DNA of 32,576 nt from an uncultured Muribaculaceae bacterium (GCA_910584495.1 CAJUAR010000027.1:1-32576), one strand, 5' to 3'. Shown: positions 13,165-22,507, counted from the stretch's first letter. The notes: generated by a model from the sequence alone, not told the origin. A program made the numbers and translations.

Positions 13165-15237
13165 TTATTTTTTGAGCCACTTGTCGAACCAGCGGAAGAA
13201 GAGACGTTGCCACATCACGGCGTTCTGAGGTTTCAGAATCCAGTGGTTTTCGTCGGGATATATGACCATTTCGGCGGGTATGCCGCGCAGTTTGGCTGCG
13301 TTGAAAGCCGCCATGCCCTGCGAGGCAAGGATGCGGTAGTCGTATTCGCCGTGCGAAATCATGATGGGGGTGTCCCAGCGGTCGACAAAGCGGTGGGGCG
13401 AGTTGGCGAAGGTGCGCTGAGCAGCGGCATTATCCTTTTCCCAGTAGGCTCCGCCCATGTCCCAGTTGGCAAACCACATCTCTTCGGTTTCGAGGTACTG
13501 CTGCTCCATGTTGAAGATACCGGCGTGGGCCAGCAGAGCGGCAAAGCGGCCTTCGTGGTGTCCGGCAAGATAATAGATGGAGAAACCTCCGTAGCTTGCG
13601 CCGGTGGCGCCGATTCGCGCCGGGTCGATATAGGCTTCACGCTTGAGGTCGTCGACAGCCGACAGATAGTCGCGCATGTTCTGACCGGGATAGTCCTTCG
13701 AAATCTGTGCATTCCACTCGCTGCCGAAGCCGGGCAGACCGCGACGGTTGGGAGCGATTACTATATAGCCGTTGGCTGCCATCAGGGCAAGATTCCAGCG
13801 ATAGCTCCAGAACTGGCTCACGGCCTGCTGCGGACCTCCCTGACAGTAGAGAATGGATGGATATTTCTTGGTGCTGTCAAATTTGGGAGGATATACAACC
13901 CAGGTGAGCATCTGCTTGCCGTCGGTGGTGGGTACCATACGTTTTTCGACGGTGGGCATGGTCAGCTGGTCGAAGATGGGAGCGTTGACGGCGGTGAGAG
14001 CTGTCAGCACGGGAGCTTTTTTCTTCTGCGGGGTGAGAAGCATAAGCTCGTTGGGGCGCAACATGGAGTGGTTCATAGTCACCAGACGGCCTTTCGAGGC
14101 AGGCGCAAGTGCCGCAAAGTCGGCGCACTCATCGGTGAGCTGGCTTACCTTGCCGTCGAGATTGATTGAGAAAACGGGAGTGACACCGTCCTTTGGCGCA
14201 AGGAAGTAAATGCCCTTGCTGTCGGGAGCCCAGGCAAACTGGTCGATGGAATAGTCCCATCCGGCGCTCAGATGGCGTTTCTCGGCTGTGGCGGTGTCGA
14301 CGATGAAAAGGCGGTTGAGGTCCGATTCATAGCCGTCGTGCTCCATGCTAAGCCAAGCCATATATTTTCCGTCGGGCGAGAATGCCGGCATAGTGTCGTA
14401 GCCCATCATCCCTTCGGTAAGGTTGTGCGTTTCACCGCTTTCAAGATTGTAGGCATAGAGGTCGGAATTAGTCGAGAGGGAATATTCCTTTCCTGTTTTC
14501 TTGCGCGACACGTAGACAAGCACCTTGCCGTCGGGGCTCCATGCAAACGATTCCACGCCGCCGAAGGGCTTCATAGGGGCTTCGAAAGGTTCGTCGGCCA
14601 TAATGTCCTTGAGGTCGCTCACTTTCGAGCCGTCGAAAGTGCCGATGAAAGGATGAGGAATCTCGGTCACCCATTCGTCCCAGTGCTTGTACATCAGGTC
14701 GTCGATCACGCGGCCCGTGGCTTTTGGCAGGTCGGGGTATATGTCGGCAGCGGTGCGCGAGTATTTGACATTGCCTATCACCACCACGCGGCTCTGGTCC
14801 GGCGACAGAAGAAAACCGCTTATGCCACCCTTGTGTTGGGAAACTTGCTTGCGGTCGGTGCCGTCGGCATTCATCACCCACATCTGGGCATTGCCGTCGG
14901 CATCGGGGTACATAAAGGCTATGCGGCGACCACCGTCGATCCACACTGCCCCGCTCTCGCTCTTGGGAGTGTCGGTAATTTTGCGCGGCTCGCCTTTGGC
15001 ATCAATGTCGAGAACATAGAGGTCGGTGTTCGAGTTGTTTTCAGCAAGGTTCTCATAGCCGATTCCGAAAAGCACCGTATGTCCGTCGGCCGACACACAC
15101 GGAGCGCCTACGCGCCCAAGAGCTTCGAGGGCATCGATGGAGAAGTTGCCGTCGGGGCTTTTGAATTCACTCGATGGCGAAGCTGTGGCTCCCGCCGCCA
15201 TCAGTGCAGCTGTAGCTGTCATTATAATCTTGTTCAT
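13165..15237 (-). CDS. Exported S9 family peptidase (prolyl oligopeptidase superfamily)
   Basis: This serine peptidase probably trims short peptides in the periplasm. The 690-residue protein has a short signal peptide (MNKIIMTATAALMAAGATAS), then a TolB/WD40-like propeller (repeated units such as LSPDQSRVVV, WSPDGKVLVY, FSPDGKYMAW, WAPDSKGIYF), then an alpha/beta-hydrolase domain from about residue 430. The triad is Ser548 in GASYGG, Asp633 in HGEYDYRIL and His665 in ENHW. The acylaminoacyl-peptidase/DPP IV-like order of domains is complete. It has a full-consensus promoter 38 bases upstream and is followed without gap by the DUF6155-like gene. The exact cleavage preference cannot be read from sequence. 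Confidence 0.93.
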   Translation of the reverse strand: MNKIIMTATAALMAAGATASPSSEFKSPDGNFSIDALEALGRVGAPCVSADGHTVLFGIGYENLAENNSNTDLYVLDIDAKGEPRKITDTPKSESGAVWIDGGRRIAFMYPDADGNAQMWVMNADGTDRKQVSQHKGGISGFLLSPDQSRVVVIGNVKYSRTAADIYPDLPKATGRVIDDLMYKHWDEWVTEIPHPFIGTFDGSKVSDLKDIMADEPFEAPMKPFGGVESFAWSPDGKVLVYVSRKKTGKEYSLSTNSDLYAYNLESGETHNLTEGMMGYDTMPAFSPDGKYMAWLSMEHDGYESDLNRLFIVDTATAEKRHLSAGWDYSIDQFAWAPDSKGIYFLAPKDGVTPVFSINLDGKVSQLTDECADFAALAPASKGRLVTMNHSMLRPNELMLLTPQKKKAPVLTALTAVNAPIFDQLTMPTVEKRMVPTTDGKQMLTWVVYPPKFDSTKKYPSILYCQGGPQQAVSQFWSYRWNLALMAANGYIVIAPNRRGLPGFGSEWNAQISKDYPGQNMRDYLSAVDDLKREAYIDPARIGATGASYGGFSIYYLAGHHEGRFAALLAHAGIFNMEQQYLETEEMWFANWDMGGAYWEKDNAAAQRTFANSPHRFVDRWDTPIMISHGEYDYRILASQGMAAFNAAKLRGIPAEMVIYPDENHWILKPQNAVMWQRLFFRWFDKWLKK

Positions 15238-15274
15238 TTAAGACTTAGTTGAGTGATGTTTATATTTATTTTTG

Positions 15275-15306
15275 CAAAGGTACAAACAATCGTCCACAAC
15301 AGCAAA
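15275..15306 (-). promoter_or_regulatory. Promoter of the S9 peptidase gene
   Basis: The minus strand has TTTG (15306-15303), 20 bases, then TACCTTTG (15282-15275), 38 bases before the ATG. Both boxes match the Bacteroidota consensus. Confidence 0.68.
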
Positions 15307-15523
15307 CTTACCACACATCAAAGCTGCAAAAACCGGAAGTAAAAAATTTCCAATTCGCACCACACATCCGATTAACATACAATCCAATTGAAGAATAAAA
15401 TAATTCCAATAATTTTGCAGAATAAAAAAAACACTTGCAGGTTCAAAAATATATTCCTACTTGCAGCCGCAAATCAAAATCTAATCCAATGAACAGATTT
15501 GCAAAGCTCAACACGACGAGCAA

Positions 15524-15749
15524 ACTGTCGAAGACAGTTCCTTCGCCTAACCCCAGCTTTACGAAGTTAGCTGGGGCACGGCATACGCCCTCTGTCGTCA
15601 AGGTCGAAGACTTTGCCCACGGCAGCAATTTGCGCTCATTGGTCGGTGCGGGTATGGGCAAGGTCTTTGACCTTGACGGGTCGGGATGGTTTCAGACCCC
15701 AGCTAACTTCGTAAAGCTGGGGTTCTGCAAAGGTACTGTCTTCGACAGT
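15524..15749. repeat. Large nested inverted repeat (96-base arms, 35-base spacer)
   Basis: The left arm 15524-15619 is the reverse complement of the right arm 15655-15749 in three ordered blocks: 15524-15538 with 15735-15749 (15/15), 15549-15576 with 15697-15724 (28/28), and 15597-15619 with 15655-15677 (21/23). The sequences between blocks are diverged. Each block is itself a small palindrome, for example ACTGTC-GAA-GACAGT, CCCCAGCT...AGCTGGGG and AAGGTC-TTT-GACCTT, so the element is a palindrome of palindromes. It sits in a 742-base gap between divergent genes. A plus-strand frame (15435-15872) is open through both arms, but I treat it as a by-product. It could be a mobile palindromic element or an RNA-forming structure. 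Confidence 0.88.
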
Positions 15750-15779
15750 GCGCATGATTCCGACAAACTCGGTACAGAT

Positions 15780-15952
15780 ACAAGGGCTTTGCATCCTATA
15801 TTTTACAACCACCATTTTGCAGACAGTGCCCCTCACAAAGGGGGGGGAGCAAGCACCCTCGGTGAACCATGACTACATGCCTCCGGCCTAACTAACAAAG
15901 CACAAACCTCAAACAAAAATCGTCAGGCATGAGCAGATTCGTATTTTTTGCT
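15780..15952. other. Remainder of the divergent intergenic region
   Basis: Between the inverted repeat and the ftcD promoter I see no gene. A run of eight Gs (15840-15847) is preceded by CCCCTCACAA and can form a short hairpin. The rest is ordinary AT-rich spacer. Confidence 0.4.
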
Positions 15953-15960
15953 TAACTTTG
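15953..15960 (+). promoter_or_regulatory. -7 box of the hut operon promoter
   Basis: TAACTTTG matches TAnnTTTG and lies 19 bases before the ftcD ATG, giving a very short leader. No TTG is present at the 20-base spacing, so the promoter may be weak or need an activator, which would fit a catabolic operon. Confidence 0.5.
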
Positions 15961-15979
15961 TGCATAAAAAGTACGAACC

Positions 15980-17686
15980 ATGGAAAAGCGAATCATAGAG
16001 TGCGTGCCCAACTTCAGCGAGGGCCGCAACCCCGAAGTTATTAAAGGCATTACCGATGCCATTGAGAGTGTTGAAGGCATAAAGCTCCTCGACGTTGACC
16101 CCGGAGCGGCCACAAACCGCACAGTTGTTACATTTGTGGGCGAACCCGAGGCCGTTGTCGAAGCAGCATTCCGGGGCATCAAACGTGCCGCCGAGCTCAT
16201 CGACATGCGCGGACACCACGGTGCGCATCCACGCATGGGCGCCACCGATGTGTGCCCCCTCGTGCCCGTGTCGGGCATAACGCTCGAAGAGTGTGCCGAA
16301 CTAGCTCGCAAACTGGGTAAACGTGTTGCCGACGAGCTTGCCATCCCCGTCTATGCCTACGAAGCATCAGCCTTTACGCCCGAGCGCAAAAATCTTGCAG
16401 TATGCCGCCGAGGCGAATACGAAGCTCTGCCCGAACGCCTCGGTGTGCCGGGCAATGGTGCCGACTTCGGCGACCGTCCATTCGACGAGGCAGCAGCCCG
16501 CACCGGGGCTACGGCTATCGGCGCCCGCGGCTTCCTCATCGCCGTCAATTTCAATCTCAACACCACATCGACCCGCCGCGCCAACGCCATAGCATTCGAC
16601 GTTCGTGAAAAAGGCCGTCCGGCCCGCGAAGGCGGCAAGCTCACAGGCAAGCCCCTCAAGGACGAAAAGGGTCTGCCCATCATGATTCCCGGCACCCTCA
16701 AAGGCACAAAAGCCATAGGCTGGTACATCGACGAGTACGGCATTGCCCAGGTGTCGATGAACATCACCGATACTTCCCTGACCTCGCTCCATCAGGCCTT
16801 CGACGAGGTGAGCCGTGCTGCGGCAGCACGTGGTGTGCGTGTGACGGGCACCGAGATTGTGGGCCTTGTGCCGAAATCAGCCCTTGTCGAGGCCGGCAAG
16901 CACTACCTCACCCTGCAGCAACGCTCGCTGGGCATTCCCGAGGATGAAATTGTGCGCATGGCCGTGCTTTCGATGGGCCTCGACCAGCTCAAACCCTTCG
17001 ACCCCAAGGAAAAAGTGGTGGAATATATGCTCGAAGCCGACAACGAAAAAGGCAAAAAACTTATAGACCTGAGCTGCCGCGACTTTGCCTTCACCACAGC
17101 CTCGGAGAGCCCCGCTCCCGGCGGCGGTTCGGTTGCAGCCTATATGGGTGCCCTTGCCGCAGCTTTAGGGACTATGGTAGCCAACCTTTCGGCCCACAAA
17201 CCGGGCTGGGACGACCGCTGGAAGGAATTTTCCGACCTCGCCGAGGAAGGCCAGCATGCCCTGGACCACTTCATGCACCTTGTAGATGCCGACACCGAAG
17301 CCTTCAACGGCATCATGGCCGCCATTGGCATGCCCAAGGGCACCGAGGAGGAACGCCGCGAACGCGCCGCAGCCCTCGAAGCCGCCACACTCCATGCCGC
17401 CGAGCTACCGCTCGACACCGCCAAGCGTGCATGCGCCCTCTTCCCATGGCTCGAAAATGTGGCCCGTAACGGTAATCCGGCCTCGGCCAGCGATGCCGGC
17501 GTTGCAGCCCTTGCAGCCACCGCCGCAGTGCGCGGTGCGGCCCTCAATGTACGCATCAACGCCGTTGGCCTCGCCGACAAGGAAAAAGCACAGCAATTCA
17601 TCGCCGAGTCGCAGCAGCTCGAAGCCGCAGCCCTCGCCGCCCAAGATTCGGTTCTCGCCATTGTCAACAACCACATCATCAAATAA
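15980..17686 (+). CDS. ftcD: Bifunctional glutamate formimidoyltransferase / formimidoyl-THF cyclodeaminase
   Basis: It transfers the formimino group of N-formimino-glutamate to tetrahydrofolate, releasing glutamate, then deaminates the product to methenyl-THF with loss of ammonia. Residues 1 to about 330 form the transferase part (ECVPNFSEGRNPEVI, DVDPGAATNRTVVTFVG, MRGHHGAHPRMGATDVCP, with the catalytic-type histidine in GHHGAHPRMGA). Residues from about 355 to the end form the cyclodeaminase (SPAPGGGSVAAYMGALAAALG). Both parts are whole, so this is the fused vertebrate-like arrangement; many Bacteroidota carry separate genes. At 568 residues it is slightly longer than the usual fused enzyme. 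It is the first gene of the hut operon, ending four bases before hutU. Confidence 0.96.
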   Translation: MEKRIIECVPNFSEGRNPEVIKGITDAIESVEGIKLLDVDPGAATNRTVVTFVGEPEAVVEAAFRGIKRAAELIDMRGHHGAHPRMGATDVCPLVPVSGITLEECAELARKLGKRVADELAIPVYAYEASAFTPERKNLAVCRRGEYEALPERLGVPGNGADFGDRPFDEAAARTGATAIGARGFLIAVNFNLNTTSTRRANAIAFDVREKGRPAREGGKLTGKPLKDEKGLPIMIPGTLKGTKAIGWYIDEYGIAQVSMNITDTSLTSLHQAFDEVSRAAAARGVRVTGTEIVGLVPKSALVEAGKHYLTLQQRSLGIPEDEIVRMAVLSMGLDQLKPFDPKEKVVEYMLEADNEKGKKLIDLSCRDFAFTTASESPAPGGGSVAAYMGALAAALGTMVANLSAHKPGWDDRWKEFSDLAEEGQHALDHFMHLVDADTEAFNGIMAAIGMPKGTEEERRERAAALEAATLHAAELPLDTAKRACALFPWLENVARNGNPASASDAGVAALAATAAVRGAALNVRINAVGLADKEKAQQFIAESQQLEAAALAAQDSVLAIVNNHIIK

Positions 17687-17690
17687 ACCC

Positions 17691-19703
17691 ATGAACGCTT
17701 TCCAGCAACAGATACGTCAGGGCATACCCACCGAACTTCCACCGGCCAAGCCCTACGACCCCGAGGTGAACCACGCACCAAAACGTAAAAAAATCCTCAC
17801 TCCCGAACAGGAACGCCTCGCGCTGCGTAACGCCTTGCGCTACTTCCCTGCCGAGCAGCACGCCGTGCTCGCCCCTGAGTTTGCCGACGAGCTCCACCGC
17901 TATGGCCGTATCTATATGTACCGTTTCCGTCCGGACTATGCCATGCATGCACGTCCGATCGATGAGTATCCGGCTCGCTCGCGCCAGGCCGCAGCCATAA
18001 TGATGATGATTCAGAACAACCTCGACCCCGCCGTGGCTCAGCATCCCCACGAGCTCATCACTTATGGCGGCAACGGGGCAGTGTTCCAGAACTGGGCGCA
18101 GTACCTTCTGGTCATGCGCTACCTTAGCGAGATGACCGACGAACAGACCCTCGTCATGTATTCGGGCCATCCGCTCGGTCTTTTCCCCTCGCACAAAGAT
18201 GCACCTCGCGTGGTGGTGACAAACGGCATGGTAATCCCCAACTACTCCAAACCCGACGACTGGGAACGCTTCAACGCCATGGGCGTGAGCCAGTACGGCC
18301 AGATGACCGCCGGCTCATATATGTATATAGGTCCGCAGGGCATTGTGCACGGCACAACAATAACCGTTCTCAACGCCGCACGCCGCCATCCCCATGCCAA
18401 GACACACGGCATGGGAGGCATGCTCTTCGTCACCGCCGGCCTCGGCGGCATGAGCGGCGCACAGCCAAAAGCCGGCAACATTGCCGGAGTGGTGAGCATC
18501 ACCGCCGAAATCAACCCCAAAGCAGTGGAAAAGCGCCACAAGCAGGGATGGGTCGACGAAGTTTATACCGACCTTGATGCCGTCATTACACGTGCTCAGG
18601 AAGCACGCGCTGCCGGACACGCTCTGTCGCTGGCCTACCGAGGCAACGTGGTGGACCTGTGGGAACGGCTTGCCGAGAGGGGGGTAGATGTTGAACTTGG
18701 CTCGGACCAGACCTCGCTCCACAACCCATGGGCCGGAGGCTACTACCCCGCCGGGCTGTCGTTCGACGAAGCCAAAACCATGATGGCCGAACAGCCCGAA
18801 GAATTCAAAAAACGCGTGCAGGAATCTCTGCGCCGCCAGGTGGCCGCAATCAACTGCCTGGCCGACCGTGGAATGTACTTCTTCGACTACGGCAACGCCT
18901 TCCTGCTCGAATCGTCGCGTGCCGGAGCCGACGTGATGAAGGCCGACGGCACATTCCGCTATCCCTCGTATGTGCAGGACATTATGGGCCCGCTGTTCTT
19001 CGACTACGGCTTCGGCCCCTTCCGCTGGGTGTGCACCTCGTGCAACCCCGACGACCTTGCCACAACCGACCGCATAGCCGCCGAAGTGCTCGAAGAACTT
19101 CGCGCACAAGCCACCGACGACATCTGCGGCCAGCTCGACGACAATATCCATTGGATCAAGGAGGCAGGACGCAACCATCTTGTCGTAGGCTCGCAGGCTC
19201 GCATCCTCTATGCCGATGCTCAAGGCCGCGCACGCATAGCCCTGGAATTTAACAAGGCTGTGGCCGACGGCCGCCTCTCGGCTCCCGTAGTCCTGGGCCG
19301 CGACCACCACGACGTGAGCGGTACCGACTCGCCCTACCGCGAGACTTCAAACATCTACGACGGCTCGCAGTTCACTGCCGACATGGCCGTGCAGAACGTC
19401 ATTGGCGATGCCTTCCGCGGAGCCACATGGGTGTCGCTCCACAACGGCGGCGGCGTTGGCTGGGGCGAAGTGATAAACGGCGGTTTCGGCCTTGTGGCCG
19501 ACGGCACACCCGAGGCCGAACGCCGCATAAGCAGCATGCTTCTGTGGGACGTGAACAACGGCATTGCCCGCCGCAGCTGGGCTCGCAACAAAGGAGCCTA
19601 CGATGCCATACGCCGCGAGATGGAGCGCACGCCGGGCCTCACCGTTACCTTGCCTAACTTTGCCGATGACAAAATAATAGACCAAGCCCTCAACCATGAA
19701 TAA
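17691..19703 (+). CDS. hutU: Urocanate hydratase
   Basis: It adds water to urocanate, giving 4-imidazolone-5-propionate, with tightly bound NAD+ as electrophile. The 670-residue length is the long Bacteroidota form. The ATG at 17691, four bases after the ftcD stop, is chosen because the protein from there starts MNAFQQQIRQGIPTELP; the frame is open further upstream inside ftcD but that is not coding. GGNGAVFQNW lies at 126-135, the NAD-binding TAGLGGMSGAQPKAGN region follows, and DQTSLHNPWAGGYYP and FFDYGNAF are conserved. Its last eight bases overlap the hutH start, implying coupled translation. Confidence 0.96.
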   Translation: MNAFQQQIRQGIPTELPPAKPYDPEVNHAPKRKKILTPEQERLALRNALRYFPAEQHAVLAPEFADELHRYGRIYMYRFRPDYAMHARPIDEYPARSRQAAAIMMMIQNNLDPAVAQHPHELITYGGNGAVFQNWAQYLLVMRYLSEMTDEQTLVMYSGHPLGLFPSHKDAPRVVVTNGMVIPNYSKPDDWERFNAMGVSQYGQMTAGSYMYIGPQGIVHGTTITVLNAARRHPHAKTHGMGGMLFVTAGLGGMSGAQPKAGNIAGVVSITAEINPKAVEKRHKQGWVDEVYTDLDAVITRAQEARAAGHALSLAYRGNVVDLWERLAERGVDVELGSDQTSLHNPWAGGYYPAGLSFDEAKTMMAEQPEEFKKRVQESLRRQVAAINCLADRGMYFFDYGNAFLLESSRAGADVMKADGTFRYPSYVQDIMGPLFFDYGFGPFRWVCTSCNPDDLATTDRIAAEVLEELRAQATDDICGQLDDNIHWIKEAGRNHLVVGSQARILYADAQGRARIALEFNKAVADGRLSAPVVLGRDHHDVSGTDSPYRETSNIYDGSQFTADMAVQNVIGDAFRGATWVSLHNGGGVGWGEVINGGFGLVADGTPEAERRISSMLLWDVNNGIARRSWARNKGAYDAIRREMERTPGLTVTLPNFADDKIIDQALNHE

Positions 19704-21183
19704 GACACACACCATTTCACCCGAACGTATCACTCCGGCCCAGGCTGTGACCATAGCAACCGAGGGGTACAAACTGCGACTGAGCGAAACATCGAAAGAG
19801 CTCATCAGCAAATGCCGCCAATATCTTGACTACAAGACAGCCAACACCACCGAACCGCTCTACGGCATCACCACCGGTTTCGGCTCGCTGTGCAACATCA
19901 GCATCAACGCCGACGACCTGTCGCAGCTGCAGAGCAACCTTGTGCAGAGCCACGCCTGCGGCATGGGCGACACCGTGCCCCAGCACATTGTCAAGCTCAT
20001 GATTCTGCTCAAAATTCAATCGCTGAGCTATGGCAACAGCGGCGTGCAGCTCGAAACCGTGCAGCGTCTTGTCGACTTCTTCAACAACGACATAATCCCC
20101 GTGGTCTATCAACAGGGCTCGCTCGGCGCATCCGGCGACCTCGCCCCGCTGGCCAACATGTCGCTGCCGCTCATAGGCATGGGCGAGGTGTGGTTCGAAG
20201 GCCAACGCCTTCCTGCCGCCGATGTCCTTGCCAAGAAAGGCTGGCAACCTATCAAACTGATGTCGAAAGAAGGACTGGCACTGCTCAACGGCACACAGTT
20301 CATGTCGGCCCACGCAACATGGGCCGTGCACCGTGCTGCCGGCCTGATGAAGATGGCTACACGCATAGCAGCCATGTCGCTCGATGCCTTCGACGGACGC
20401 ATCGAACCTTTCGGCCATGCCGTCAACGCCGTGCGTCACCATGCTGGGCAGACCGATGTGGCCGACGAAATGCGCGCACTCCTCGCCGGCAGCGAAATCA
20501 TTGCCCGACCCAAACAGCACGTCCAGGACCCCTACTCCTTCCGCTGCATCCCGCAGGTGCACGGTGCTGTGCTCGACACCCTGCGCTACGTGTCGGCTGT
20601 AATCGAGAACGAAATCAACAGCCCCACGGACAACCCCACCATATTCCCCGATGACGATGTGATTGTGTCGGCAGGCAATTTCCACGGCGAACCCATAGCA
20701 ATGCCTATGGACTTCCTTGCCGTGGCCCTCACCGAGCTGCAGAACATCTCGGAACGCCGCATCTACAAACTGATCTCCGCCACCCGAGGCCTGCCCTCGT
20801 TCCTGGTTGCCAAACCGGGCCTCAACAGCGGTTTCATGATCACTCAATACGCCGCAGCCTCGATTGTGAACCAAAGCAAAGGGCTGTGCTGGCCCACAAG
20901 CTGCGACACCATCCCCTCGTCGCAGGGCCAGGAAGACCATGTGTCGATGGGTGCCAACTCGGCCACAAAACTAATCCGAGTGCTCGACAACACCACACGC
21001 GTGCTCGGCATAGAGCTGATGACCGCCGCTCAGGCTCTGGAATTCCGCCGCCCGTTCAAATCGTCCAACGCTGTCGAAACACTTTTCGGCCTCTTCCGCA
21101 AGGAAGTGCCATTTATCGACACCGACACGGTGATGTCGCCTCTGCTCGACCGCTCCGTCAAATTTGTTGAAAAATGTATATAA
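19696..21183 (+). CDS. hutH: Histidine ammonia-lyase
   Basis: It removes ammonia from L-histidine to form trans-urocanate, the first step of histidine catabolism. The 495-residue protein carries the self-processing Ala145-Ser146-Gly147 triad inside GSLGASGDLAPL, which cyclises into the MIO electrophile. Tyr56 in YGITTGFG is the expected active-site tyrosine, and later QDPYSFRCIPQVHGA and NSPTDNPTIF are present. The C-terminal half has SSQGQEDHVSMGANSA. The start overlaps the hutU end by eight bases and its end overlaps hutI by ten. Confidence 0.97.
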   Translation: MNKTHTISPERITPAQAVTIATEGYKLRLSETSKELISKCRQYLDYKTANTTEPLYGITTGFGSLCNISINADDLSQLQSNLVQSHACGMGDTVPQHIVKLMILLKIQSLSYGNSGVQLETVQRLVDFFNNDIIPVVYQQGSLGASGDLAPLANMSLPLIGMGEVWFEGQRLPAADVLAKKGWQPIKLMSKEGLALLNGTQFMSAHATWAVHRAAGLMKMATRIAAMSLDAFDGRIEPFGHAVNAVRHHAGQTDVADEMRALLAGSEIIARPKQHVQDPYSFRCIPQVHGAVLDTLRYVSAVIENEINSPTDNPTIFPDDDVIVSAGNFHGEPIAMPMDFLAVALTELQNISERRIYKLISATRGLPSFLVAKPGLNSGFMITQYAAASIVNQSKGLCWPTSCDTIPSSQGQEDHVSMGANSATKLIRVLDNTTRVLGIELMTAAQALEFRRPFKSSNAVETLFGLFRKEVPFIDTDTVMSPLLDRSVKFVEKCI

Positions 21184-22397
21184 GCAACATAGGCACACTG
21201 TGGCAGCTTGCCGATGCCCATGCCGGGCGTCTGGCAGGCCCGGCCATGGCGTCGGGAATTATCCCCGTCAGAAATGCGTGGCTGCGCGTCGACGGCGACA
21301 GAATAGCCGCAATAGGCAGCATGGATGATTTTGTACCGGGAACAGAAGAAGTCTTCGATGCCCGAGGTGCAAGTGTCTTCCCGACATTCTGCGACTCGCA
21401 CACCCACATCATCTATGCAGGAAGCCGCGAGGGCGAATTTCTCGACAAGATTGCCGGACTGAGCTACGAGGAAATAGCGCGCCGCGGAGGCGGCATTCTC
21501 AACTCGGCCGACCGTCTGCACCAAGCATCGGACAATGAGTTGCTTGCCGATGCCCTTGGCCGTGCTCAGCTGATGATGAGCCGCGGCACCGGTGCTTTCG
21601 AGGTGAAAAGCGGCTATGGGCTCAACACTGCCGACGAGCTGAAAATGCTCCGCGTTGCCGCCCGCCTTGCCCAAGAGGTAGATGCCGATGTGAAAATAAC
21701 ATTCCTCGGAGCTCATGCCGTAGGACGAGAGTTCACGGGCCGTCAGGCCGACTACGTCGACATGCTCATTGCCGACATGCTGCCCGCCGTAGCCGCCGAA
21801 GGACTGGCCGAATTTGTAGACGTGTTCTGCGACGAAGGCTTCTTCACTCCCGACGAGACAAGCCGCATTCTCGAAGCCGCCGCACGCTACGGCATGAGGC
21901 CCAAAATCCATGCCAACGAGCTTGCTTGCTCTGGCGGCGTGCAAGTGGGAGTAGCTCACAATGCTCTATCGGTCGACCATCTCGAACGGATGGGAACCGA
22001 CGAAATCGAATTGCTTAAAACATCCTCCACCATCGCCACCATGCTGCCGGGAGCCTCGTTCTTCTCCAACCTGCCCTATGCACCGGCTCGCAAAGCAATA
22101 GATGCCGGTCTTGCCGTGGCCCTGGCAAGCGACTACAACCCCGGCTCATCCCCCTCGGGCGACATGCGCATGGTCTGGGCCCTCGGATGCATCAAAATGC
22201 GACTGCTCCCCGTCGAAGCCCTGGCTGCATGCACGCTCAACGGAGCCGCCGCAATGGACCTCGCCGCCACAAACGGCGGCATAGCCCCGGGCCGCAAAGC
22301 CTCGCTCATCATCTCCCCCGTCAACATCAACTATATCCCCTACGCCTACACCGAGCCCTGGATTTCCAAAGTAATGCTAAGAGGTCGTTTCGTCTGA
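21174..22397 (+). CDS. hutI: Imidazolonepropionase
   Basis: This amidohydrolase opens the ring of 4-imidazolone-5-propionate to give N-formimino-L-glutamate, the FtcD substrate. In 407 residues it shows the metal-binding SHTHIIYAG (His76 and His78), KSGYGLNTADELKML, KIHANELACSGG with a further metal histidine, and ASDYNPGSSPSG with the active-site aspartate. The ATG at 21174 overlaps the end of hutH by ten bases. It is the last gene of the operon and is followed by a strong terminator about 75 bases after the stop. Confidence 0.96.
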   Translation: MYISNIGTLWQLADAHAGRLAGPAMASGIIPVRNAWLRVDGDRIAAIGSMDDFVPGTEEVFDARGASVFPTFCDSHTHIIYAGSREGEFLDKIAGLSYEEIARRGGGILNSADRLHQASDNELLADALGRAQLMMSRGTGAFEVKSGYGLNTADELKMLRVAARLAQEVDADVKITFLGAHAVGREFTGRQADYVDMLIADMLPAVAAEGLAEFVDVFCDEGFFTPDETSRILEAAARYGMRPKIHANELACSGGVQVGVAHNALSVDHLERMGTDEIELLKTSSTIATMLPGASFFSNLPYAPARKAIDAGLAVALASDYNPGSSPSGDMRMVWALGCIKMRLLPVEALAACTLNGAAAMDLAATNGGIAPGRKASLIISPVNINYIPYAYTEPWISKVMLRGRFV

Positions 22398-22470
22398 GCT
22401 CCTTGCCTATTATCTTATAAAAGCGGAAAACACAGGGCAGCCGGGTATGGCCGGAAGCCTATAACCATGG

Positions 22471-22507
22471 ACAGCCCCGGATGACAAGCTCCCGGGGCTG
22501 TATTTTT
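22471..22507 (+). terminator. Terminator of the hut operon
   Basis: ACAGCCCCGG (22471-22480) pairs with CCGGGGCTGT (22492-22501) in a perfect ten-base GC-rich stem with an 11-base loop, followed by ATTTTTG. This is a typical intrinsic terminator, placed after hutI and before the UvrD promoter. Confidence 0.82.

Noticed and set aside
17286..17690. Upstream extension of the hutU frame into ftcD
   Set aside because: The frame is open there but overlaps the clearly coding cyclodeaminase part of ftcD, and its translation is Pro/Ser-rich noise; the ATG at 17691 matches the family start.
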